Of a stretch of DNA of 64,000 bases, positions 11,404 to 28,878 are shown one piece after another. Every line of letters starts with the position of its first letter. The stretch's first letter is position 1. A program made the position numbers and the translations under genes. The notes beneath the pieces are model-generated. The model searched no databases, was not told the DNA's origin, and worked only from the letters and a program-made list of their open reading frames with translations. The stretch is taken from positions 152,501 to 216,500 of the forward strand of contig JBBPEB010000005.1 of NCBI GenBank assembly GCA_039096225.1. Reading direction: 5' to 3'. This stretch comes from Blastocystis sp. Blastoise. Its lineage: Eukaryota > Sar > Bigyra > Opalinata > Blastocystidae.

Positions 11404-13261
11404 TAAAAATATATTTCATCATTTCTTTATTTATATTTTTTATTATTTATATATATCATTATTTAAAAAAAATGTAATTTTTATTAATTTTTTATTCTAT
11501 ATATTATAAAGTATTTTTATTCTTATCATATTTTTTAAAATTCTATATATATATATATATATAATATTTTTACTTCATTATAGAATACTATTTCTTCTCT
11601 TATTGTTTACTCTCTATATATAGATTCCAGTCTGTGTCTACCTTATTCTATGTTATAGCTACTATTACTGTATGTCTTTCCTTAGACTTTCATTATTTCA
11701 ATCTCACCTTATCCCTAATTCCTCTTTTTATTGGATATCTACTTGGACTCATGTCTACTATTATTGAGTATATATATATATATATAGAATTATTTTATTA
11801 TACTTTATATACTCTAATTGCTATATTCCAAATCAATATAGTTTTATATAACTTATATATATAATAATTATTGTATATTATAATATATATAATAATTCTA
11901 TTTGTTATATAACTATCATAATTATACTATAGTATACATATTATATTCTATAATAACAATACTGTATTATATATAATAATTATACTATAGTATACATATT
12001 ATATTCTATTATCACTATACTATATCTTCTTCTAGTGCTATCTTTTCCCGTATATCTTGGTCTGATGCTCTCTCTAGTCTTCCCTCCGTTATTGTTATTG
12101 TCACCATTCTTCTCTCCTCTCTTGTCTATGACCAAATCGCCACATTCTCCTATTTCCATGCATTTATACCCATTTGGGTCTTCTTTGCCATCAAATATCT
12201 TCTTACAGTATTCATGATTATATTATTATTATTATTATTATATGTTTATTATTATTATATGTTTATTATTATTGTTATTATTATTATTATTATTTTAGTT
12301 AAATTTATTCCGATTAAGTCATGTTGCTAAACGAAATGGAGATAGTTTCAATGGTGCTAATTTTAAGATGAATGCTGTTGCTAGTCTAATTGTAGATACA
12401 GTTTGCTTTATTATTATTCTTTGTATATTCTTAAAGATCAATGGAAATACTATTTATCTTATTTGGGTCTTTGTACCTTTCATTGTTATTGTATATTCTT
12501 ATTATTTATTCATTTATATATATATATATTATATACATTATTTTCCATTTATATATAGTTCTTCTTCTTTTTTCATTTATCTTTTTTAATCATTTTTTTT
12601 TATAATTAAATATTTAAAAGTCATTTAAATCATTTGAATTATGTTTCATCTTCTTTATTCATATTTCATCTTCTATATTCATGTTTAATCTTCTATATTC
12701 ATGTTTCAGTGTCTCATTATCTCCTATAGGCATTCTGTGTTATGACTCCCTTCTTATGTTCTCTTGGGTTCCTTCTCTCTACTCCTAATATATTAGCTCA
12801 AGCCATGAATATGCAAGGCATATATATACATATTCTATATATATTATTATATTCCATATATATTATTATCATTATATATTATTATCATTATATATTATTA
12901 TTCTATATATTATTATGATTCTATATATTATTATTCTATATATTTCTCTATTTCTATCTATATATATATCTCTATTCTTCTCTTCATCCTCTATATATTC
13001 ATTCATAATTATTACTATCTTCTCTATAGAGAATCCTAATGATGCTCATATCAATATCAATCCTCGTATATAACTATATATATATATATATATATATATG
13101 CTATTCTATATATAGGTGAAGAAATGAACTCATTCCATGCTGAACAAACGAACACTCAAAGTCGTATATATATATATATTCTAATCTATTTCTTTATATA
13201 TATCTCTGTTTATATAGAATCTGTACCTATGGCAGATAATGATATATCTGCAATGGATTAA
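10581..13261 (+). CDS. J-domain protein fused to a TMEM185-like multi-pass membrane domain
   Basis: Exons: 10581-10847, 10944-11040, 11160-11370, 11624-11767, 12036-12207, 12299-12490, 12730-12817, 13030-13065, 13116-13163 and 13218-13261, giving 432 residues, all in phase. Residues 5-70 are a canonical J domain with HPD at 34-36 (KYHPDKNPG), so it should stimulate an Hsp70. The rest is multi-pass. LGLQLDGTIQWLYTCVFIPI and FHAFIPIWVFFAIKYLL match the repeated LDGxIQW...FxPIW pattern of the TMEM185 (transmembrane fragile-X-F) family, and a third such block is FLKINGNTIYLIWVFVPF. The tail (ENPNDAHININP to the stop) is polar. The J domain should face the cytosol, as in other membrane-tethered J proteins; that is inference. 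The intron after 12817 appears to be GC-AG. The first ATG is used; MVMD leaves a second start at codon 3. Confidence 0.85.
12818..13029 (+). other. Probable GC-AG intron in the J-domain/TMEM185 gene
   Basis: Exon 7 ends ATGCAAG and the next bases are GCATATATATAC, with no usable GT nearby. The acceptor is CTCTATAG at 13022-13029. This splice keeps the frame into ENPNDAHININP and on to the stop, so a GC donor is the simplest reading. Confidence 0.55.
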
Positions 13262-14108
13262 AGACCCTATTTATAAAAAATATAAATAATGTTTTTTTTT
13301 ACACAATAATTATTGTTTTCTTTATCATTTCTTCTTCATATCATTCATATACTTCTATTCTATTATATAAATATCTATGTTCTATAATATTCTCATATTT
13401 TATATCATCATCATTATACACTACTCCTCTATTCTTATGAACTCATTTGATTATTACTTTTTTCTAATCTAAAAAATAATTCTTTGTTATATTTATATAT
13501 TATTTTAACTCAAGATTATTTTTTTATCATCGTCAACTCACTAAAAGCATTTCTTTGATAATTAAAATCCAAATATTTCATTTTTTATTCTTTACAAAAT
13601 ATATATTTTTTTAAACATAGAGAAAACGTTTTATATATAATATTCATCTAATAATAAAGAACTCATTCGTATTCAAAATGATTCACCATAATTACAGTTT
13701 AATTAATTTGAATCAATCCACTATTATTCTCCATAATCTTATTGTCATTAGCATTTTACACACATTAAACTCATTTAGAATCTTCATCTGTCTTCTCAAT
13801 TGGATAAAACAATCTCTTTAGAGTTCTTCATTTATCTTCCAATGTGTTTCCTATTAATTGTCTAATTTACGTTCAACCAATAAATCCAGTCTGAAATATA
13901 GTTCAGCCAATCAATATAGGATTATGTTTCATTCAGCCAATAATTGAACTCAACGTATTACGAGTTTTCTCTGCCGCTTTTTATTACTTTTTATAGTTTA
14001 TGTAATGCTAAAAAAATATTATAATTCGATTCATTTCATATACTATAATTCCTTCTTGAGATTTATAGAAATCTACAGATATATTAAACAATACGTTACT
14101 AGTGTCTA
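13262..14108. other. Intergenic upstream of lipase
   Basis: 847 bp and AT-rich. The notable content is the regularly spaced CCAAT triplet at 13877-13941. There is no open frame of note. Confidence 0.5.
13877..13941 (+). promoter_or_regulatory. Three CCAAT boxes at exact 30-bp spacing upstream of lipase
   Basis: CCAAT occurs at 13877-13881, 13907-13911 and 13937-13941, each preceded by TTCA(A/G), so the repeated word is TTCARCCAAT. The 30-bp step is close to three helical turns, which would put all three on one DNA face. They lie 168-232 bp upstream of the lipase ATG, a normal distance for NF-Y-type CCAAT elements. Function is inferred from spacing and position only. Confidence 0.5.
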
Positions 14109-15406
14109 ATGAGTAATAATTTATCGTTTTTGTTTCGTAATACTTCTTTGACTTGCGAAGAGGTTCAACTATCCTTAAAGGCTATCAAGGCATTCAAAAA
14201 TCGTAATGTATATTATTCATTTAGTGTCTCTTCATTTCTATTTTCGTTATTTAGATAAAGAAATATGCTGAAAAACATATAGATGGTCTCCAATATCTCT
14301 GGGCAAATAATGATTATTCTGGATATGTGTCTATGACAGAAAAATATATTATAGTAGCATTTCGTGGAACTAATTGTATAGAAGATTTATATAATGATCT
14401 TGACTGTTCATTGATTCCATTTTACAATGGATATTGTCACAGAGGTATATAGTTTATTTTCATTTTCATTTTTTAATAATTATAATAATAATAATACATA
14501 TAATAATTATAATAATAAATATACTAAATATAAATATAATAATAATAATATTTTATATATTTAATAATGAATTATATTTCTAGGGTTTTACAATCTTGCG
14601 CATTCTATTAATATAGATTTAGTTCTTTCAATAATAGATACTTATCCTGAGAAGTCAGTTTTATTATGTGGTCATTCAATGGGTGGTGCTGCATCTCTGA
14701 TTCTTTATTATGAATTATGTGAATATTCACATTCTGAGTCTACTAAGGTATTTACTTTAGGTGCTCCTTTCTGTTTAAGTATGGATGTATGTCATACTAA
14801 TGCAAATATGTTTAATATTATGAATATGATCAATGTGAATGACCCTGTTCCTCTTATTACAAACTCAAAAAGACATTCTTATTTCTTAAATTCTCTCTAT
14901 ACTTCCTTCTTAAAGGTATTTCATACTATATGTGAAGATTCTGAATCTACTGAATATCTATTACAATACTTTAATCAATATGATGATATATTCAGAAATA
15001 CATTAAAGAAATCGACTTTATTCTCTCCACAAGGATATTTCTTCTTAGTATTTATTATTATATTATTATTATATTTATATTATTATTATATTTATATTAT
15101 ATTTATATTATTATTATTCTATTTATTATTATAATATTTATATTATAATTTTATTCTTTTGCTTAATATATATTCTCTCATTATTATTATACCTATAATT
15201 ATTATGAAAATATATCATTTCTCACAAACTATATATTTATATATATATAGATCTATGGGAATAGGCAGATAAAATATCTCTCGTCCTTTCAAGTTGTAGA
15301 CTATATATATAAGAATAGTGGTACTATACCTTCTCTCTGGCAACATATTGTATGGTATTATATTCATCAATGTCAAAATATACATCCAAATACACTTGTC
15401 TATTGA
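14109..15406 (+). CDS. Class-3 (alpha/beta hydrolase) lipase-like protein
   Basis: Exons 14109-14207, 14255-14444, 14584-15047 and 15251-15406, stop TGA, 302 residues. It has the class-3 lipase pattern: KYIIVAFRGTNCIEDLYNDL (oxyanion region), then the nucleophile elbow GHSMGG with Ser128, then INVNDPVPLI with the probable catalytic Asp183. A His near 283 (SLWQH) is a candidate third member. There is no signal peptide at the N-terminus (MSNNLSFLFRN), so it is probably intracellular and acts on glycerolipids. The intron 14445-14583 is almost wholly AT repeats. The last intron separates GYFFL from the IYGNRQIKYL exon and its phase is consistent. Substrate cannot be read from sequence. Confidence 0.88.
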
Positions 15407-16001
15407 TTTCTATTAATTCTACAGTAGACCATCTTGAGTCTTTCTATAATCATTATAAAAATATGTATATATTACATAGTTTAAACAAATTATTTCTTGT
15501 ATTATTTAATAAGAGTGTAGAATATTTTATAGTATTAGTATTATTTATCAATTTGTTATTATTCTTTTTAGTTTTATTAATATGTAAATATTTATTTACA
15601 GTCAATATGATCTTGATCTCTAATCGTTTGCTTTCAATACGTTTTTTCTTATTTTCTTTTGGTTTTTATCATCATCTATTCTATTTTCTTTGGCTTTTTT
15701 ATCATCATCTATTCTATTCTTCCTTTTGTTAAGTTATAATTGCTCATTTATTAAACAATGAATGATATTTATTGATTATATATATTATTCAAACAAAAGA
15801 AATATTATTCTATAGCACAATGAAACTTATAATAATAGTAGGAAAACAAAGAGAGAATAGAATTATGTAAATAAAAATAAAATTGTGTAACCAATAGAAA
15901 AATATAATTATATAACAAAAAATAAAAGAAAAAAATAAACATTACAAAAAAAAGTTAAAAACTATGACAAATAAAAATTTATATAAAACAAAAAACATGA
16001 T
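15407..16001. other. Intergenic, convergent 3' ends of lipase and SMase-like genes
   Basis: 595 bp between two converging genes. A stretch around 15640-15730 carries a near-duplicate TTATCATCATCTATTCT unit twice (about 15666 and 15700). There is no supported gene. Confidence 0.5.
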
Positions 16002-18262
16002 TTATTGAGAAATAAAGGTCTTAATATCAATAAGGATTCGTTGTGCTACTTGATTATAGTTATAAGCATCCTTTTTTAATACAAATCTCTGTAAGATAAT
16101 GAGGATAATTCCAATAATAGGGAAAAGAAGAGATAACCAAAGGACATAAGGAATAAGAGGATAGTATATAAGTAATAGTATAAATAATAATAAACCAAGA
16201 ATTAATAGAGAATATCCAATTATTTGAAATATTGTACTTTTCTTAAAGTTGTAATGAGAAGACTAGATTAATATATATAATAAAATAAAAACAACAATTA
16301 GAAATTTAAGAAAATTCATATATTATTAACCATACAAAAATAAAGCAGAAATAATATATAGTTAGTAAATAAATATATATATACTTTATAGAATCTTCTT
16401 CCTGCTTCGATAAGAACGTCCTCATAGGTCATATATTGAGGATATAGAGAAGGTATATTAGAGGAAGTAGTAGTAGTAGTAGTAGCAGTAGTAGTAGTAG
16501 TAATAAAAGTATTCGATGATATTAATGGACTTTTATTTGATGTATTTTCATGGGAATCAGAGGATTGTACAGAAGATGAAAACTCTGGAATCTCTTCTTT
16601 CGGATTAGATCTATTTGTATATAAATATAAATATCTATATAAATAAATATATATATATGTACTTTGTAGGAATAGTTATAAAATTTGCTTGTATACCTTC
16701 ATGATCGGAGAGAGAAAGGTATGGAACTATATAGTATTATTATTATTATTATAAAGATAATAATAATAATAATAATGATAATATATATATTATTCTATAT
16801 ACATTGTTTAGGTTGGTTGAGTGACGCTGTCCCTTGGTAATGACATATATCGCAAGAGGAGAGTGTCCAGATAGGAGGTTGAGATGAAGAAGGAGTCTAT
16901 AGAAGACAGTATATATATGATGATATGTGTATAGTATAATAAATGTATATAATAAGAATATAATAATATAGTATAAACATATAATAATATAATAAATATA
17001 TAATATAATACATCATAAATAGCGAAAAGATAATCGAGTCTGTCTATATCAGCATCTCCAACAAATATATTATCATTATTACCATACGTACCTTGCTTAT
17101 CATCTATATGGAGTAGTAATAGTAGTAATACATATTATGTTTACTTTAAGCAATATATATATAAATTATAGAGATTTATTTAAGAAATGATCTTATGATA
17201 ATAAATATAATAAAAATTATAAAAATAATAATGAAAAAAAATAAAATTTATAAATATAATAATAAACATAATAATAGTAACACAAAAAAACATAATAAAC
17301 AAAAAAAAACATAATAAACAAAAAAAAAACATAATAAACAAAAAAAAACATAATAAACAAAAAACATAATAAACATAATATATACTAGAATGTAAGGAGT
17401 ACCAGCAGTCTTGTATTCCTTGTACTAATGTAACAAATAATGTATAAAAGAAAGAATCTGGCGTCATATTGAAATCACCTGCTATTAAACATAAAGGACT
17501 TTTTCTTGTAGAGTTAATTAATTTAGAGGCTTCATATAATTGACTTAATCGACAACCATAATATTCATCATGATCTTTATGATATTCAGCAATAGTATGA
17601 GTTATATATACATCTACATTAGAAGTCTCCGTTTTTAATCGTACTAAACCAATTCCTTTATAACCATAAAAATCACCATGCCATATCTTCAAAGGATTTC
17701 CATTAATACTATAAGGAAAAAAGAATGTTTCTAATATAGGATAACGAGAGAGTATCACTAATCCAGTTCCTGAAAAATTTGGTAATAACGGCATTCCAGG
17801 ACCATAAGAGAAATCACAAAATCCAGTATATCCATTTTCTTCACCTACATTTCGAATAGTTTCTCGATCTTTTCCAGACCATACTTCCTGAAAACAAAAT
17901 ACATCGATATCTTTGTCTCTTATAATCTCAGCAAGCATTTGAAACCTTGTGGACACCAATTTTGAAATAATTGGAATACCCCACATATTTTGAGTATATA
18001 TCTTCAAGTGATTTGAGTTCGACACAGGAGTAAGGTCAGATTGAAGTGTCTTTAACAGTCTCTCTTTAGAAACATCTTGATCAAACAATGACGTACCTGC
18101 TTGTTCTTCATCATTCCCTGAAGAACAACAACAAGAGCTCCTCATATGAAGAAACTCAGGGATTTCTATCTTAATTATCTTGTCCATAATAAAAATAATT
18201 ATGAAATGATTTTCAAACTCAGAATAGAATTCTAAATACTGTTCTTTTTCAAAAAGAATCAT
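16002..18262 (-). CDS. Neutral sphingomyelinase-like phosphodiesterase with two C-terminal membrane helices
   Basis: Mg-dependent endonuclease/exonuclease/phosphatase-fold enzyme, predicted to cleave sphingomyelin-type lipids. Exons 17386-18262, 17012-17103, 16803-16896, 16663-16726, 16385-16610 and 16002-16262, giving 537 residues from the first ATG. Met26 (MDKIIKIEIPEF, at 18187) is an equally likely start. Metal and catalytic residues are visible: Asn92 (TQNMWG), Glu126 (FQEVW), Asp263/Asn265 (GDFNMTP), RLDYLF after the first splice, and Asp362/His363 (LSDHEG). A Ser/Thr-rich linker with an almost pure Thr run (ITTTTTATTTTTT) follows, then two hydrophobic helices (ILGLLLFILLLIYYPL and the stretch after YVLW), the topology seen in nSMase2-related proteins reversed to the C-terminus. 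An inositol-phosphatase or nuclease activity is less likely given the membrane anchor. Confidence 0.85.
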
Positions 18263-19055
18263 AATATATTTTGGTTGTTTCTTTTTTGAAAAAACGCCGT
18301 TTCTTTTTCAGGATCCATTTAATTTTTGTTATTTGGAGAATATGAGACTCTAATATCAAGATAAAAGGAAACAAAGAATAGTGAAAGAAAAAAATAGCAA
18401 ATAAACTAAATTATAAGAATGGAACACGATATTTTGTTTTTTTTTGTATAATCATCTGAATCAAATAAGTCAAGATAAATTAAGGGATTGAATCTGAATT
18501 GTATACACATGAAATAAAAAAAAATAAATGGAGATAATTAATAAAAAATAATTGTTGAACATCAGAATAGACTACTAGACATACTTATAATTCTTTTTAT
18601 TTATATATTGAAACTTTTTTGTCAATAAATTCAATTGATTATCTCAAATCTCGCTTGAACAAACAATAAAAAACATTATCCTTTTTTACAAATACTATAA
18701 TCATACCTTTCATGAATTGTAGTAGATTATAAAAGTGCAGCTATATTGATTATGATATAAATAATAAAAATTGGCCATAAATGGAATATTTATGAGTATT
18801 CTCTTGATTGTTATCTTATAAGAATTACTCAACAATAATATATAGATTCATAATAGAACTATAAATGGACATATAAGTTAAAATAAACCAAACAAAGCAT
18901 CTTCTTTATAATCTAGATTATATAAGGATTATGACTGAAAACACTCTTTTTTTCATAAAAATCAACAAAGATTTTGTGTATTTTTGTTCATATTTTTAAT
19001 TGAATAATTATCTACAGAATAAGTACTTTCGTTTGTTGATAATAAAAACAAAAGA
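18263..19055. other. Divergent intergenic region between SMase-like and VPS39 genes
   Basis: 793 bp holding two divergent promoters. It is AT-rich and has no open frame worth reporting. Confidence 0.5.
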
Positions 19056-24313
<5,258 letters not shown>

Positions 24314-24677
24314 ACATACTTTATTCTTCATTTATTTAGAATTCTTTTTTTATATATTGTGTCTCCTATGTTTTCTATTTTATCATTATTTATCTATTCA
24401 TATTATGTATTTATAATTCCTATGTTTTCTAAAACAAGCTTTTCTGAATATTTTTTTTTCTTTTTCATATATAGGTGAAGAAAACACTTTTTTAATTTAT
24501 ATATTTCTTTTGTTTATATGAATCATTTTTTTTTGTCAACATAGAATAATCATTTAGATCAGTAGAAATATCAAATATTTTAAAATAAATATTTCCTTTC
24601 AAAAATCAGTTCATATAACAAAGAAACAAAAAAACTTCGTTAAAAAATATGTGTATTTTGATAAAATAAGCATAACG
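24314..24677. other. Intergenic between VPS39 and PIG-S
   Basis: 364 bp, AT-rich and T-tract rich, between two plus-strand genes. I see nothing specific in it. Confidence 0.5.
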
Positions 24678-25717
24678 ATGAAAATAAATATGCACATATT
24701 CTATGTAACAATTCTTACAACATTTGTATGGCTGATATCACGAGATATTCCATGGTAAATCTCGCATTCGTTGATCTTATTGTATAGGATTACATGTTCA
24801 TTGATACCATTCAAATACATATTCTCTCCAGAGTTGAAAATAGATCGGCTTGAGCAGTTTGAACTGAATTGTATCAACATGTGTTGTTCAAACTTGATTA
24901 ATAAGAATTCTTATAATGTCAGCATTATTAACAGTATATAAAATAAGCTTCTATAATATCAATATTTCACAGATTCATCGATATATCCACAAATCAGAAG
25001 AAATGAACAAAAGGAAGATGAATTTCTGATTTATTCTTCAGAGAACAGCCAACCACTCTATTGTTCACACAAGACACTTCATGAGTTTCTTCACTTTATT
25101 TCAAGTCTTTCTATGAAAACCATAGAGTATAAAAATCATTTATTATTTTTTTCACATATTATTTATAGAGAAATAGTAATTAAGTACGATATTCATATAT
25201 ATTCAGATTCTGAATCAATTATTAAACATATTTCTTCACAAAATCAGTCATTTTCGTATATATATATATTAATAATAATATATGAATATAGTCTTCTTAT
25301 TCCAATATCCTTATCTTCTCTTGATATACATACAGAAAGCTATTATTTCTCCAATCACACTATTGTATATTTCATTATAAATATCAATTAATATCTTATA
25401 ATTCTTATATATATATATATATATAGGAATGGGAATCATCATTATCTTCTCCTTCTCTTCCTTTATCTTCTCTATATACATCCATAATACCTTCTCTTTA
25501 TGATATACCTACGAGAACCAATACTAAATTATATAATATTATATTAATTGAATCACGTATATTGATCATTAGATTATATATATGATTTTTATTTATTCTT
25601 ATTCTTATATAGTTACTCCAAAAATACCTGCCTATATATATGATTCTACAATGCATTCTTCTACGGTATCTTTTGAAAACACTATATTACATATTAAACA
25701 ACCTAATGAAATACCAA

Positions 25718-25759
<42 letters not shown>

Positions 25760-26458
25760 TATAGATAATGACACTCTATATATGACTCTACTATTATTTC
25801 TTAATTATTGAATTCTATAGTATATTCAAAAAACAATACATTTCTTAATTTCATCATCATTCCCGTGGTTATCAAATCTTTCTTCAGAAGAAGCTTCTAT
25901 TTATATGACCCTAACAATTCCTTTTATATATTATCAACAGTATTTATATATTTATTATAACTTTCTCTTATTCTATATATATAATAACATTATATATATT
26001 CATTATAACTTTTTCTTATTCTATATCTATAATAACATTATGTATAATATATATAGACAAATCACTCTTCTTAAAACTCAATATCATCAATTATATATGC
26101 TATCTAACTTTTATCTATCTCATCTCTATACTCTTTTGTCTTTTTCTTATAAATACTATTCTTTTTCTACTTCTTCTTCTTCTTCTTCTTCTTCAATTCT
26201 TACTTCTCTTCCTACTCTTGAATACTATAATAATAATCTCTATTCTGTTCTTCATAATTCTCAAAGACAATATATTCCTCCTTTTGAAAACATTCAACTA
26301 CTTGTTATGTATATCTATAATATAAATAATTTATTATAATATATATTTATAGTATTCTACCTACACTAATGGTATTATTCTTTCCATTGATGGCGTTAAG
26401 GAAGAAAAATAAAAAAGAGCAAAAAGAACAAAAAGAACAAAAAGAACAAAAAGATTAA
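24678..26458 (+). CDS. PIGS: PIG-S, GPI transamidase subunit
   Basis: Part of the ER complex that attaches GPI anchors to proteins. Exons 24678-24754, 24788-24933, 24973-25364, 25427-25556, 25613-25722, 25821-25939, 26057-26308 and 26353-26458, giving 443 residues (human 555). Layout fits the family: N-terminal membrane helix (FYVTILTTFVWLI), then DIPWWITCSLIPFKYIFSPE, the counterpart of GVPLWWKTTETYRASLPY, a long lumenal domain (IPAYIYDSTMHSSTVSFENT resembles the LAHSPLYIQDKDG region), then a C-terminal helix (ILPTLMVLFFPLMALR) and a basic cytosolic tail of KEQ repeats. The stretch 25256-25289 (GTATATATATATT...ATATAG) could be an extra 34-nt intron; either reading keeps frame. Assignment rests on short motifs plus topology, so it is less certain than PIG-L. 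Confidence 0.65.
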
Positions 26459-28878
26459 AACAATCTATATCTTTCTTTTATTTATATTCTATTATTATTA
26501 TGAATAACTGATTGTTTTATATCTTTTATTACTTGCAATGATGTTCAAAATAAGCTAATATTGTTTATTATTAAATCAAATATAATTTAATCACTGTTAT
26601 TAATCATATTACTCTAAGATTCAATGTGAAATCAAACGGTTTTCGGAATTAATCACTTATTCAGACATTGAAAATCTTTTTCTATATACTAATATATATA
26701 TTATTAGAGATGAAAATGACAGTATTAAACCAGTATTATTTGATTTAAAATTTCCTTATAATAGATACATAAGTAAAAACATATGTTACATATATTATTC
26801 TCGAATCACATTGATATTAATTAACAAATTATTATCAAGAATAAAATAATAAAGAATCATGCTAATTGATAGCTATTATTTTTAACAAAACAAATACAAT
26901 AATGAAATTTAATAAAAACAATATATTACTATCATTATTGTAAATAAAAAAAAATATATATTTAACTATGAATTACTAACAAATTGGAATTATATATAAA
27001 TATTATCATTAGTTCAGATATAGTTTTGGTAATAACAGCAATCACTTTAATAACACATATATATATCATAATTAATTATCTAAATAAAGACAATATTTAT
27101 TAAAATATAAATATGATACAAGTTTGAATTATAGATTTTACATCTATACTCTTTATTAACTAGCATAAAATAAAACAAGAACTAATACACCTAATATCCT
27201 TTTTTATTATATATATGTATATATTAAAAATATTTTTATGATATATGATTCACTTGTTCTATATATCAACTATATAAAATATTCCTTTTTTATTATACAA
27301 TAACATAGTTAAAGGTTTCATCTACTATAAAAAATATTTTCTAATAAATACTTACTTTTTAATTTTAGAAAAAAAATAAGTATTTGAGATGAAACGTTAA
27401 ATGATTCGAAAAAATATTGTGATTATAATAAAACTTATATTTCTATAAAGTTGATGAAATTTTGTTTTTAATCGTAAAAAAATAATTTTATTAATTAAAT
27501 TATCGTTAATTTATGATAGTAATATAGATTATTATTTATTATGTCATCATTATTACAACATATAAAGTTGTATTTGATTTAATGAACACCCTTAATAATG
27601 AATAAAATAAAAACATATTAGAATATATAATTGATGTAAATAATTTTATTTGATTATTTATATAATTATGAAACTTGAAATATATATATATATATATTAT
27701 TTTTATATACCTTAATAGAATTTTGAATAGAATAATATATATATTATTAGTTTTTCGACAACTGTTTCGTTAAAATAATCTCATATTACTATTCCAATAA
27801 TATCAGTGATAAAAAAGAATAGATATAAGATAATGATAATAATATTGACATATCTATACATATATAAAGTAGATTTATCAGAAAGAAATCCAAAAGGACC
27901 TGAAATAGCTGAAGATAGCATAAATATGAAACTCTAATTATCTAGAATGATACTTTAAACAATGTAATAAATATATGATATGTTGGATTCATGAATATAA
28001 ACATTTACATAAAGTAATTATTAATTTACTATCTAGGAAACGATTCTAATTATTTGTTAATAATCAGCAATATATATATTCATTGAAAAATAGATAATAA
28101 CAATAAAAAATAGTAAATTATTTATAATAAATTAAGAATAGTATGTTAAATTATAAATGAGATAAATAAGTATGTAGAGAAATGCTACGTGAGTATTTCC
28201 TGAGAATAAAATAGAACCAAAGTACTTGTTACAGCTTATAGGCATTTATTAAAAAGTTCGATCAAGTTATTTTCAGACTATTGCTGAATTCATTATTCAA
28301 GTCTATTAAAAATGTCTTTAATCATTTATATTGCTTAATTAATGATTAATTATGTATTATTCATGCCGAATCTATAATCTTCTGTATTTATGTTATAAAT
28401 TATCAATCTTATTTGAAGTAATTCGTTTTTTATTTCTGTGATTACGTTAATTATTGTTCTCAAGTTAATTTATTGTCATTTAAAATTATATTCTAATAAT
28501 AATAAAATGAGTTATTCAATTAAATAATGTATTTTTTAATACAAAATGAGAAAAATACATTTTTATATTCCTCAAAACCATTAAAATATGTCTTAATACG
28601 AATTTTATTCACTCATACATGATAAATTAAAATGTTCATAACCCTTTATAAGTCACAAATCATTCAAACACAACTCTTTTATTATTCATAATTATGTAAT
28701 CAAGAAAATACAAAAAAAAATACGATCATACCAAATAATTTTGTTTTATTTCTATACACAAAGAAACACAGAATAGTATAAATTATCCTCTTAACTCTGC
28801 TATTTTCAATCAAATAAAGTTAGTTATTATGAGAAATCAATCAACTAATCTTTTTATTGCATAACAAATGCAATAAAC
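26459..28878. other. Gene-poor region with possible gene debris
   Basis: 2.4 kb, the longest stretch without a supported gene. On the minus strand two hydrophobic open pieces stand out: one from about 28246 down to 28135 starting MPISCNKYFGSILFSG, and one from about 27937 down to 27790 reading FIFMLSSAISGPFGFLSDK before a hydrophobic run. GPFGFLSDK has the feel of a major-facilitator loop 2-3 motif. On the plus strand about 26605-26850 is open for roughly 80 codons (includes IIRDENDSIKPVLFDLKF). None can be joined into a gene. An inverted repeat lies at 27315-27395. Confidence 0.3.
27315..27395. repeat. Two-step inverted repeat
   Basis: GTTTCATCT (27315-27323) pairs with AGATGAAAC (27387-27395), and AAATACTTA (27346-27354) pairs with TAAGTATTT (27377-27385). 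The arms are nested but asymmetric, with a 22-nt central loop. It could be a hairpin terminator, a small element end or chance in AT-rich DNA. Confidence 0.4.

Noticed and set aside
11771-11864. Extra in-frame exon of the J-domain/TMEM185 gene (ELFYYTLYTLIAIFQ...)
   Set aside because: It can be read through but ends in a stop. Skipping to 12036 restores the TMEM185-like FHAFIPIWVFFAIKY segment.
26605-26850. Plus-strand open stretch of about 80 codons (includes IIRDENDSIKPVLFDLKF)
   Set aside because: A few frames this long are expected by chance in a window of this size. It has no start context, splice partners or recognisable family; noted only as possible debris.
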